A stretch of 64,000 bases of DNA. Origin: Cycas panzhihuaensis. Lineage: Eukaryota; Cycadophyta. How positions within the stretch are numbered: position 1 is the stretch's first letter; the number at the start of each line of letters is the position of its first letter. Location of the stretch: contig CM041465.1 of NCBI GenBank assembly GCA_023213395.1, positions 53,513,741-53,577,740 of the forward strand, written 5' to 3'. Both the position numbers and the translations under genes were made by a program. This document shows positions 37,921-49,850 of this stretch, one piece after another. The notes under the pieces are model-generated. The model searched no databases and was not told where the DNA came from. It saw nothing but the letters and a program-made list of their open reading frames with translations.

Positions 37921-38340
37921 CGTCCTGAATCATCAAGATAGACTCATTAGGGAGAGAATCATCGACGGGGGCACTAAAGGAGTTAGGAATAGGGGCGTCT
38001 GCGAGCTGCTCAGCCACTACCATTCCCTTCTTTGATTTCTAGTTAACAATATAAAGATCGAATTCTTGAAGCAGGACAGCCCAACAAGTAGCCCTACCTG
38101 TCAAATCTAAACGAGTGAGCAAGTATCGCAAGGGATCAGATTGGACGATCACCTTAGTGGTGTTGCCAAGCAAGTAGTGTTTGAACTTCTTAGTCATATG
38201 GACCAAGGAGATACACTCCTTCTCAGCAGGAGAATAGTTAAGTTCAACAGCCACGAGGGTGTGACTGATGAAATAAATAGCTCTCTCGATTCCTAAGTCA
38301 TCTTCTTGAGCTAACATAGCACCGAAGGATTCATCAGTCG
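37921..38340 (-). pseudogene. Joined RNase H (gRNH) of element I
   Basis: Open frame 38039-38317 with MLAQEDDLGIERAIYFIS, LNYSPAEKECISLVHMTKK, HYLLGNTTKVIVQSDPLRYL and LQEFDL, the standard Ty3/gypsy RNase H. It lies directly downstream of reverse transcriptase in the polyprotein. It is distinct in sequence from the second RNase H at 1640-2124 of the same element. Confidence 0.88.
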
Positions 38341-39424
38341 CCGAGGTGTATAAGATGAAGGGCCTATCAAATCAAGGAGGTGCCAGCGTAGGAGCAGAAG
38401 TAAGGGCTTCCTTGAGTCCTTCAAAGGCCTTTTGGGTCTTGTTAAACCAGGCAAAAGGAGCTCCCTTTTTCAATAGGTTCGTAAGGGGTTTAGTGCTTAC
38501 AGCGAAGTCTGCTGAGAAGCGCCTGAGAAAACTGAGCCTACTTAGGAATGACTTAACCTATCATTGGGTTCTAGGAGGTGGCATGTCAAGGATTGCCCTG
38601 ACCTTATCAAGATCAATCTAAATTCCTTGTTTAGACACAAGAAACCTAAAGAGTTTGCCCAAAGTAATGGCAAACACTCACTTGAGCAGATTTAGAATGA
38701 CATGATACTTGTGGCATCGTGAAAAGATGGCCCGTAAGTCGGAGGGATGATGGGCCCTGACACAGGAGAGGCCTATCATATCATCCATGAAGACCTCCAA
38801 TGTGTTATCAATGAGGTCGTGGAAGACGAAATGCATGGCCCTTTGGAAAGTAACACCTATATTTTTAAGGCCAAAGGGCATTGCCTTGTAGGCAAAGGTA
38901 CCCCATGGTATAGTGAAGGCCGTTTTGTGGTGCTCTTCAGGAGAAATTTAAATTTGGTTATAGCCAAAGAAGCCGTCCATTAAGGACATGAATTCAAATC
39001 TAGCGGTACGATCAATAATTTGATCGATAAAGGGGAGCAGGAAGTTGTCTTTAGGACAAGCATTGTTAATGTCACGGAAATCGACACATATACGAATCGC
39101 CCTATTCTTTTTAGCAGCGAGGACGATATTAGAGACCCACTTAGGGTAGTCAATGGAAGTAATGAGCCCAGTATCTAGAAGCTTCTCAACCTCCATCTTA
39201 ACGGTGGCTGAGAGCTTTGGGTGAAGGGGACCTTGCTTTTGGTACATAGGGCAGGCGCCAGGGATGGTGGTGAGATTATGGGTGATAATGGAGGGATCAA
39301 TTCCCCTCATGTCAGTATAATCCCACGTGAAAACGTCCTGAAACCCCTGGAACAAAAGGGAGTACTCCCTTATTTCATCAGGAGAATATTCCATCCCAAC
39401 CTTAATGACCTTGCCAGGGGCCAA
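38341..39424 (-). pseudogene. Reverse transcriptase of element I
   Basis: The best preserved reverse transcriptase here. From 39424: EYSPDEIREYSLLFQGFQDVFTW, VKMEVEKLLDTGLI, RICVDFRDINNACPKDN, LMDGFFGYNQI (first catalytic Asp), a frameshift, then MPFGLKNIGVTFQRAM and VFMDDMIG (catalytic Asp pair intact, 38678-38881). The thumb region follows with FLVSKQGI, ILDMPPPRTQ and PLTNLLKKGAPF. RICVDFRD-N-ACPKD is typical of plant Tat and Athila relatives. Several stops and a shift make it inactive, but the catalytic residues remain. Confidence 0.9.
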
Positions 39425-40200
39425 GACTATGTCTTAGGTTACCCCCATGCACTTGGCATTACCCTTCTCGAAGTGGAGAGGGGCAAGGTCAACAGGAGAA
39501 GGTGGAATAAGAGACAGGATCAGATCAACAAGTGTGGATTCAACCACAAGGATCTTCTGGTGACCAAGCCTATGGTGGCCAGAAGGCAAGTTAGGCACGA
39601 AGCCCGCTAACTGCTCAAGTAGGGCTTCATCATCCTCGAAGTAATCCACCCCATGGATGACCTTACTTCAAGTAGATGAAGTGCTGGAGAAGGTAGAGGC
39701 AGCGAGACCATGGTGGTCATTAGGCTGCCCAACTTCCTCGCGAGACTCTGAAGGAGAGTCAAAAAGAGGCTCCTCGGAAGGAGTGAAAGGTAGTTCTTTG
39801 AAACCATCACCTGTGAGAGGTGATGAGGGACAAGAACTAACAATGGACAAGTCGACACGAGCGATGACATGTGACACATAGGAGTGGCTAGTCTCACCAA
39901 AATGGGTTCTAGATGGAGATCTAGAATGAGATGGATGTGACCTACTAGTGTGAAGGAAAAAGACGGGGTGGAGACAATCCTCGTCTTCGTCGTGCGACTC
40001 ATCATCACTAAACAAAGTAAGATACCCATAGCTCCCAACGCCAATAGGAGTGAACCGCGTGAGACTAGGGAAAGAAGATGCAAGATCTTCTTCAAACGGA
40101 TTAAGCATACCAATAGAGCAAGCTGAGGCATGCGTAGAAGGACTTCGGTTTGTTGGATTAGTAGATCGAGTTTGTTTGGTAAGTAGGCATTCGCAGGGAA
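39425..40200 (-). pseudogene. Protease to RT linker region of element I
   Basis: Minus-strand frames give MDYFEDDEALLEQLAGFVPN near 39640 and, in 39668-40210, a Ser/Pro-rich, acidic stretch with TRFTPIGVGSYGYLTLF and DDESHDEDED. No recognised domain; the same order occurs in elements II and III. The sequence around 39601-39660 is where element II's deletion rejoins. Confidence 0.7.
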
Positions 40201-40850
40201 ACACTCTCATTCACCCATCATGGATGAATTTAAGTTGTCCCCAAATAGTCGAACACACAGCTCTCATTTGGTCGAGCCATGGACGACCTAGAAGGAGGAT
40301 GTAGTTGACGTCGACGTCGAGGACTACAACATCGGCAAGGATAGTCTTGTCCTCAAGGGTGAGCAGAATCGCGACAGAACCCAAAGGGGTCTTCTCGCTA
40401 CCATCATAACCTTGGCATCACCATGGAATAGGTTCCAAGGTAGAAATACTAAGCTCTTGCATGACACACAAGGGTATGGCATTCAGGGAAGAACCGTTGC
40501 CAACAACAATCCTTTAAAGGGTACAATTGGGTGTATCGATAGTAATAGTGAATGGAAAGTTCCACTGATGTTCCCTTTCACCTGCAGGAGGAAGGTCCTT
40601 AGGATCAAATGAAATAATGAGTTCGAGACTTTGGGTAACACCCAAAATGTGAATAGGCACATCATTCAATCCTAAAGCTTCCAAGAGGAGGGCCCATTGC
40701 TCGGGACAACTCCTCAAAACGTCCATCAAGGACGTTTTTGCAGCAACGGTATGAAGCTCGTCCATGATGAAGAAGGGCTTACCCTTCACGGTAGGCTGGG
40801 TAAGTGCCCTTCAGAAATTGTAACGACCTAGGTGTATAGGAATAGCCTTG
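40201..40850 (-). pseudogene. Aspartic protease of element I
   Basis: SLMDVLRSCPEQWALLLEALG and ISFDPKDLPP, FTITIDTPNCTL in the open stretch 40514-40789, then a stop, then VVGNGSSLNAIP, where the active-site Asp is Gly, and LLLGRPWLDQ near 40270. Compare the intact IVDNGSS of element II. Dead protease. Confidence 0.82.
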
Positions 40851-43221
40851 GGGAAGAGAGGTATTTCCAAAGGAGGGTTCTCTGGAAGAGGGTCGGAAGG
40901 AGCAAAAGAAGAAGCACCTACTACTTCCTTGGCGGTCTGAGACCACGTAAGGGCATAAGAGGGAGTCGCCTCAAGCAACTGGATCACCTTCTTCCCCTTA
41001 TTTTAGGGCTACGAAGGTGATGAGGTACGATGGCTAGGGGAATGGAAGGAAGAGGATGAATCCCTGGCGCTCTTCCCTTTATCACGGGAAGGACGGGAAT
41101 TAGGCGATCTTCCTCGGTTATGGCTATTCTTGGTTTGGGCATTGCAATCATGTTCCCCATATTTAGGGAATGGATCCTTGTGAACTTGTTGGTCTAAATT
41201 AGGCCTTGAGGCCTGTTTAGAGGAAGAGTCACATCAAGGGGCATCCTTAGGATGCTGGGCCCTACAATACAAGTCATCATGGAAGCACTCCCCATGAATG
41301 GAGCACGACTTCTTCTCAAGCGGGGGATCTAACTTCCTCGCTTGAGAGGACTAGGTGTTTCCATTCCTAGGGAGGGGACCTTGAGTTATTTGTTGGACTT
41401 GTTTATTGGATGTTAAGGATGAAGGGGCTTGGAGCCTAAGCTCCTTCATTGTACACTCAAATGAGTGTATGGAAGATGTGAGGGGGTCTAAAGTCCTCTC
41501 AGTCGGGTGAGAGGAAGACTTAGCAAGTTGTGAAGGTTTGGTATCTTTGGTTGAAGGTAGTGCCTCATGTTGTTGTGAGGGCTTAAGAGGTTTCTTGAGT
41601 CTGACTTAGATCTCAATAGCCTCTAATGCTAAGCACTTGGTGATCACAGAGTCGCATGTGGTCGCCCCCATTTTAAGGACTTCCACATACACTTTGGAAT
41701 GAAGTACGTTAACAAAGAGATCCCTCTTCAACTCCTCAGGCAATGTTGCCTTAGTGGAGTGAAGCAAGTCATGGAATTGCCTCACAAAGTCATAATTCAT
41801 TTTATTGTGACCTTATTTGAGCAATATGAGAGATTTCATTCCGCTCTCAAATGGATGGGCTACATCAAAATAGTTGATGAACTCATCCACCAATTATTGG
41901 AATGAATAAATAGAGTGGGCAGGGAGATGGTAAAACTACTTAAGGGCATCACCCTGCAAGGATCGTGGAAATAATTTCATTAGGATGTGGTCGTATGCCC
42001 AGTAGTCTATGCACGCTATAGAGAAACTATGCATGTGCTCAGCTGGATCTTGTGACGAAGTTCTGTCAAATCTAGGAACTTCAGGAGTATGAGGCGGCAG
42101 ATTGGTTCTTAATGCCTCAACAGATAAAGGTGTTGATCTATAGTCCATGAAGAGACGTGCCCTCGCCTGGGCCATAGGATCAATGAATGACGTAGTAGGT
42201 AGTGAACAAGGAGCAGACGGGTGTGGCACACCTATTCCTCCTTGAGGAAATGCCCCTTGCTGAGAGGGGACTTGAGGATAAGTGCCTTGGAATGGAGTAG
42301 GTTCCTTTGTAAAGGCATAGCAAAAGGGATTACGCTAGATGACAGAAAAGATAGATGTGGAACTAGGTTTTTCCCATATGGGCCACCTATGGGTGGGGCA
42401 ACCCCATATGGGTGTAGCGGATCTACTCCATAAGCTGGGAGGTGGCTTCCCCTACCCTGCCCCTAAGGTTGAGAAGTATACCCTAGGGAGATGTAAAAGG
42501 AAGCCCCAACAGATTGATTTTAAGGGTGTGTGGGAGCGAGTCCCACATGACTAATGGCTGAAGGGTTAGTAGGACCAGCAGGCCTACTAGAGAAAGTATG
42601 TACCACATTAGGGGATGGCACATTGGTTTGGCTAGGGAAGGGTATGCTAACCTTCAACTGAGGGAAAGACATACCATGGGAAGATCCTAAAACACTAGGA
42701 ACTTGGTGAGGGATAAAAGGTGCAACATGTATCCCCACAACAGGAATAGGAAAAGAGTGGGACACATGCGTAGGCACGAAGGGATTGGTCATTACAGGAA
42801 GAGTAGATGAGGATGAAGAAAGCGGGGGAGGAGCGGATAAAGAAGAGGCTCCTCCATGAAAAGCATCCTCAAACCATCTAGGACATGGTTAGAAGCGAGC
42901 AGCGTGATGACACTCGTTAAAGGCTTCAACCACATCGGACGGAGGGGTGTCTACGTACTCGTAAGAGGTAGACAAGACCTTGAACGAAGTAGATCCCTCA
43001 GGACGCTCCTCGTAAGAGTCACCAACCAAGTGGTAAATCTCAACAGGAAAATATCCTTCTACCACATGGGTAGAGGGATGGGTGTCAAGCAGGTGATGTT
43101 GGTCACCTGGGTAATAAACAGGATCATCACCCTCTTGGGTGGATCCTAGAATAGAAGAAGGAAATTCAGGGATTTCTAAAGCTGAGGTGTGGTAGGCCTA
43201 ATCGGAAGAGTATCCCTCCAT
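40851..43221 (-). pseudogene. gag of element I
   Basis: ATG at 43221 (MEGYSSD then a TAG in place of Trp). N-terminal acidic part (EDPEY..., GDDPVYYPGDQ), a Pro-rich segment with VPTHVSHSFPIP (42520-42792), the gag core PEVPRFDRTSSQDPAEH and DHILMKLFPRSLQGDALK (41936-42229), RQFHDLLHSTKATLPEELKR and TKCLALEAIEI (41606-41800), and a zinc-knuckle-like motif with CSIHGEC, LYC and RAQH at about 41250-41320. Broken by stops. Expected role is assembly of the virus-like particle. Confidence 0.83.
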
Positions 43222-43471
43222 AGTCAAATCAGAATCTGACAAAGGAAGAGGGTGATACTCGGGGTCTTCTAACAATGAAGGTAGACCATGTAAGCGACAT
43301 GAGAAACATCAAATGTAAGGTCAACCAATACTGTTAGGAAAAGAAAAGGGCGATAAAGGCACACGCATTGGGGGATGCCCAACGAAGAGAACGAAGTAGG
43401 AAAAAACCATAAAGAGGTAGCAAAACCAACAGAAAAGAGCGAAAACTAGCTCCCCATCGCGGATCCCAAAG

Positions 43472-43481
43472 ATGGTTGCCA
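43472..43481 (-). other. Primer binding site of element I
   Basis: Minus strand TGGCAACCAT, one base before the LTR. Confidence 0.75.
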
Positions 43482-43482
43482 G

Positions 43483-46202
43483 TGGATGCGCGTCTATGGG
43501 ATAGCTACCTAACTGAGTAGGAATGGTAAGAGCAGTCGATGGCACAATTGAGAAAAGACCTACAAGTAGGGCAAATACCACGTAGGGCACCCCGTGCACC
43601 GGAGCATGAGTTTGGGATCTGCAAATGGAATCTAGCTACCTAGAAGTGGTTCCCCACTTCAAACAAGAAGAGAAGAGGTGTAGGAATAGCTCGGGTTGAC
43701 CTAAGAGAAGGATCCTCCCATCCTTGGATGGCCAGAAGGGGAAGGAGAGAACCCTTCAAGGGTTTCCCTAGAGCGAAAGGAAATGAGAAAAAGGTAGGTG
43801 AGCGAATGGCCTACGAATGGGATCTACTCAGTTACCCGGCTAGGTGGAAAACCAAGAGAGCACAGAGGAAGTAACCAAAAGGGAGAAGTTACAATGTATG
43901 CAAAGAAACTAACCAAGCAAAGCAAGTTGACGAAGCAAGAGGGAAGTTTGCAAGGTAGAAGAGGGGGAAAAGGCGAAAGGGGAAGGCTTCCTAAGACCTT
44001 TTCCTATAGCAAATACAATGCACAAAATAAAGTAAATGAAATATAAACCAAGACGGAGGTTGGTTTCCCTTTCTCTTTCCGATGAGCTAATTACTATTGC
44101 ACAAAAAACTCAAAAGGAAAAGAGTGATGAGGTGAAGCAAGAGTGCATACTCAGAATAGAGGCATGTCGAAATGGCAATGTTCCCAAGAGGTACCTGAAG
44201 TTGCTCCACAAAGTATAGTAGATGTGAAGGGTTATGATAAACTAGAGTATGGGGCTTCCTTACCTTCCCCAAAGCGGTACTAAAGCACCAAGAAAGGAAA
44301 AGAAAGGAACCAAATACTAGCAACGAGTGAAATACTAAAGTAAAACATAAACGGGAGCACTTACCCATGAGAGAGGAAAAGGAACGGATCCTTTGCATCC
44401 TCCACGTACCTATAAATGAATGATAGTGTTCCCCTTTCCAGAGAAAGAGTGCTAGCATACAATAGAAAATCCTTACAATACATGTATATATGAGACATAC
44501 ATAAACTTAAATACATGCATGTTAGTATTCAATATTACAATGATAAACTATAGTGGAAAATAACCAAAGTAAAAGATAAGTGAACTGGTAAGCCTCAGAG
44601 TGGCCCACCTCCCACAAGGAACAACCCTACCCTCCCTCAAAGAGCCACAAGGCAGTGAGGGTACAGTAGCGTAAGAAGGCTAGAAATAGAGGCAACAAGG
44701 GTCAAAAATGGGCCCAAAAGGATCTACAACAAACCGGGGTACTATGAGAAGCAAACTGGGTTATCGGGGAAGGAGTTGGGCAAGAGACAAGTAGTCAGGG
44801 CTTATGTGAGTTTCCTAGATTAAGATATAAGCCTTTAAACTAGCGTTGCAACACATGACAATGCTGATTGCAGTGGCTAAAAATATCCTAACAAACCCTT
44901 GTTTGATTGCCAAGACCAGCATGGGACAAAAGGGAAGGTTTGGGGGGCAAAGAGCCTCTTGAGGAGTGTGGAAGGTGGTGCGGAATCCACCCAGCTCTCA
45001 CCCAAACCCTATGTAACCCCTCTTTGCCATTGTCTTGGGCAAGAAATGTAGGAGAGGAGGCCCTAATGGCAGAGAAAGGATAGCCCCAAGCAAGACAAAC
45101 TAACCTTCAAAGAGCAAACCAAGAAGAACTAGGGATGACATGCAAAACAAGGCATAAATTGGACAAGAAAGCAACTTAAACCAATAAATACCTGAGGAAG
45201 AGAGAGGAGGCTTTTGCCTCAGTCAAGAGCTAATGAAATAAGGCTAAGAAATCTACCAAAGAGCTATGGAACAGTAGGTTTAGAACCCTTGCTAATGAGT
45301 TTGAAGGAAACACTTGCACTTTGAGGATGCTTGATGGCCGCCTGAGTAAGGAAATGCTAAGATCTCTCCAAAGAGGCCCTCTCCAAGGCATGTGAAGGGC
45401 TGGGAAGATGTCCTAGCCATACTAAAGGAGAGTTGAGTGCTGGAGGAGAGGTGCAGGTCTCAGAAAGCGGTGAGCAAAGCAGGAATAGCAGAGCATAGGG
45501 CATTTTTCCTTGAGAAGCATTAAAAATTTGAGCAAACGATCCTAAAAATGATTTATAAAGGACTTAAATACCCAGCCTAAATCAAACGAGTGATTAGGGC
45601 ATAGTTGGTGGTGAGTCAAGTCACAAAACACGTGGTAGTTTCGCAACAAATGCGAAATTGCCACGGTAGATTTTTTTAAAAATGTTTGATGTTGCTCACA
45701 GAATTTTGTAGTACCATGAAATTTACGGCGGTACCATGAATTTCGCTATGGTACGAGACTGAACCAACTGCCTGTAGCCACCGAGCTGTGGGCCAACGAT
45801 TAAGGAGGCTGATGGGGGGCTAAGACACCTACCCAAGGGCAGATGAGCCAACAAACGAGTCGAGAAGAGCAAAAATAGGACTCAAAAGATGTGACAAGTC
45901 AACCAAATAATGACAGGTCATCACACGGGCAGGGGTGACATGAGCCAAATGGATCCTGAGGTGAGTAGGCAGAATGCGAGAAGTGGAATGGCCATCGGGG
46001 TGCCACACTCGCTGGGAATGTACCCCCGCTATAGTCGTCATAGGCTGAATAAGTGTAGATGACGATAAGATCATCTACGAGATCACAACATGTGAACATG
46101 CAAGCATACACTCATCCAAAAGAAAGCAATGATAAGGTGAAATGCATACCTGTACTTACCTGAGTTGACCACTCCGTATCCATTCCTGGAAGCCAGGAAA
46201 CT
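43483..46202 (-). repeat. Right (5') LTR of element I
   Basis: About 2720 bases, from TGGATGCGCG after the primer site to AGGAAAC, where the terminal A has changed. The last 1.27 kb pair with 1-1286. It has the same overall plan as the LTRs of II and III but is much diverged from them. No gene inside. Confidence 0.88.
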
Positions 46203-47915
46203 GTATCCTATTCTTTCAAAAAGAAAAAATGATGAATTGGGGGAGTTTACATGTCAAAATACATATTTATTATAGTAAACTCTACAAAGTTAAAAAAAAA
46301 AAAAAAACTTATTTAGCCTTTTGAATTTGTCATACTTGACTTTTTTATATATATTGTAAAGCATGAGGTTCAATCCCCTTAAATACATAACCTTATTGTG
46401 CTATTAATACAGTGAAAATTTTGAGGAAAAAAAAAGAAAAAAGTTGAGAATATATTTGTGGCCTTCAATATTTGGCCTATGATATATGTATGAAAAAAAT
46501 AAAAAGGCATGTAATAGAACAACACTCAAAGAAGAGTGATGATGATAACATAGGTGGTAGCCCTTAAATGTGAAGCCCTAGAACATATGGAGTTGTTCTT
46601 GGTGAGAACCAATAGAAAAGTCATTATCAATGGAAAGTTGGTTGACCACCACCTTTGTATATGTGTGGATGTATGAGTGTCACTTTTGCAATTACCAGAC
46701 TTGTTACACTCAGTAATGAAGTTGTTCATGCCATAAAATATTGATGCTACTACATAATAAATAGATCAAAGATGGAGTAGAGGCAAAAATTGTTACTATA
46801 AATAGAGTTGCCTTCATCATTCTCGACTTTCATCATTCACTATGAAGATCATATGGGAGCTTAACCCTTTGTGTAATCATATAATGAAGAAGGAGAATAA
46901 GTGATTAATGCTTTAATGCCATGTTGGAAAAATGAGCATGGAGTTATGACATCATGTTAGAAAATGAATTTGCTATGAAAATAAAAGATGGAATATGATA
47001 AGTGAATGATAAAGCAATAAGGCATAAGATAGATTACGCACATACAAGTTAACACAAAGAAATGGAAGAATGGCTAAACCTCAAATTAGAATGAAGAATG
47101 ATGTATGTACATATAGTATAGCTCACCATTTGTAAGAGAACCCTTATTGGTCAATGTTGTAGGCTGGCAAATATTTCTATGTGGCACACAACTTAATAAG
47201 ACCTCAAATATAAAATGCAAATAAATCTATAGAGATTGTGAATAGGGACAATTATGTAATTGGGTGTTACACCTAATAGTAACCCCTTATATAACTTCCA
47301 CATCCCTTCACTCATAGTTGGGACATTACTGGTTGGGATAGGTTGGGATTTTTTATTTGAATAGCCTTTTCTTTTGACTCATTTACAAAAATGTGAAAAT
47401 ATATCAGGCTATCCCTTTCTTTCATTTCATACATTTAGAGATAAATAAGGTGGCTCTTATAGTATGTCCCACAACTTTATTTTTCTCTTTGAAATTTCAT
47501 AATTCATCAGCTAGGACTTCTTTCCCTCTACTACATTTTTGAAAATGCAAAAGGATATAAGATCACATCTCCATTTTTGCAACTTTACAATTAATCACTT
47601 GAATAGTTGTTTCTTGGAACCCACTTGTAAAAATGTAAAAAGATCTAGGGTTTCATATTTTGAGATGAATCTTTCTTGGCTTGCCTTTCTTTACCTACTT
47701 CAGATATTATAAAATTTCATCTATAGAAGTGATCATACTTTATCTAAAAACATAAAGTTTAAGAAGTTAAACATTTTTTATAGAAAAACATCCCTTTATA
47801 TACCCTTATTAGGTTGAGTCATAAGACTACTATCTCTTTTTGATAAATTGTCCTCACTATATACATTCACTATGACTATACATTATCATTACCAATCTCT
47901 CTCTCTCTCTCTTGC

Positions 47916-47987
<72 letters not shown>

Positions 47988-48079
47988 AAACAAATAGGAA
48001 AAATGAGGTAACAATTGGGATTCTTGCTTTTATTAACTCTTAATTGGTTAATAAAAAATAAAATCTAAGAAAAATTCTA
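46203..48079. other. AT-rich sequence without a recognisable gene
   Basis: Low-GC sequence outside the nested elements. A weakly repeated motif, roughly CAnTTnTnAAAATGnnAAAnGATnT, appears near 47385, 47540 and 47630. CT runs near 47900 lead into a TA run. Probably old degraded repeats, perhaps the 3' end of the element whose integrase lies next to it. Confidence 0.5.
47920..47983. repeat. (TA)n microsatellite
   Basis: Uninterrupted TA run of about 64 bases after a CT run. Confidence 0.95.
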
Positions 48080-49020
48080 TGTTGTTATATATGACATAAA
48101 AGTATTAAGAATTTAAATGAGAAAGGGTTTAAGATACTTCCTATTTGTAGGAAATAACAATACTTTTCCGTTTAAACTCTTTAAATTGAAGGCATGATAT
48201 CCAATCTTCTATGCAATTTCCAAAGGGATAAGGCACAAATAATTGAACTTGTCATGTACCCCGGGCCTTTCTTTTGCCTTATCCCACATCAATACCTAGT
48301 CATGAAGTTCAAAATTCCTTTCCATAGTATATAACCTATTAAAATATTATTTGAAACTAGGTTAATATTCATAAATCTTTTTCTTAGTATCCTTGTTAGT
48401 CTCATTTAATACTAGTAAATCTTGAAATCTTATAGATAATAGTGGGATTCTTTCTTTAAATCTAGCTAACTATAAGTTGCCAAAGGTGATATGAGGAGGT
48501 AATTTAACTTTCCTTTTATATACTAACAAATAAAGGGAATATCTTATTGCATGCTTGTTAGTTATCCTCTTTGCTCAAAGTACTTGAAAAATCTTAATAT
48601 GCTAGTCCCTTTTATTTTTCTTCATTATTCTATTAAGAATTCTAATTAGTAGATTCTACCATTCCATCGCCTTAACAATAGTAATTAAAAGAGGTATTCA
48701 AAGTAATAACATATTTATGATAATTTTTTATTATTTCTTCAAATATACAAGTTGGCCCATTATCTAATACTAACTAAGCAAAGACTCCAAACCTTGGCAT
48801 TAGGGTTTGTCTTAGAAACCTAAACATTATTATAGTACTTGTCTATTTGGATGGAATGACTTTAGATGACTTGATAAATTAATATGTGGTAGTTAAGATA
48901 AAAGTATGGTCTTTATTGAAAGGAAGCTTAATAGATCTAATGAAGTCAAAGCTATACTTTTTAAATGATTGGTCTATATACATGATTAAGTGGAAAAGTA
49001 GCTAATCTCTATTTACTTAT
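48080..49020 (-). pseudogene. Decayed integrase of an older, different Ty3/gypsy element
   Basis: Full of stops, but the order on the minus strand is unmistakable: SFDFIRSIKLPF then DHTFILTTTY near 48900 (compare WGLDLIGAI...FILTTIEYF), LVLDNGPTC near 48760, NYYC then GDGMVESTN near 48660 (compare YYPQANGQVES), LNETNKDTKKKIYEY near 48390, FELHD-VLMW near 48290, and an end with IGYHAFNLKSLNGK and YLKPF. The residues differ from elements I-III (for example MVESTN rather than VESFNK), so this is another lineage and much older. No bounding LTRs identified. Confidence 0.72.
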
Positions 49021-49850
<830 letters not shown>

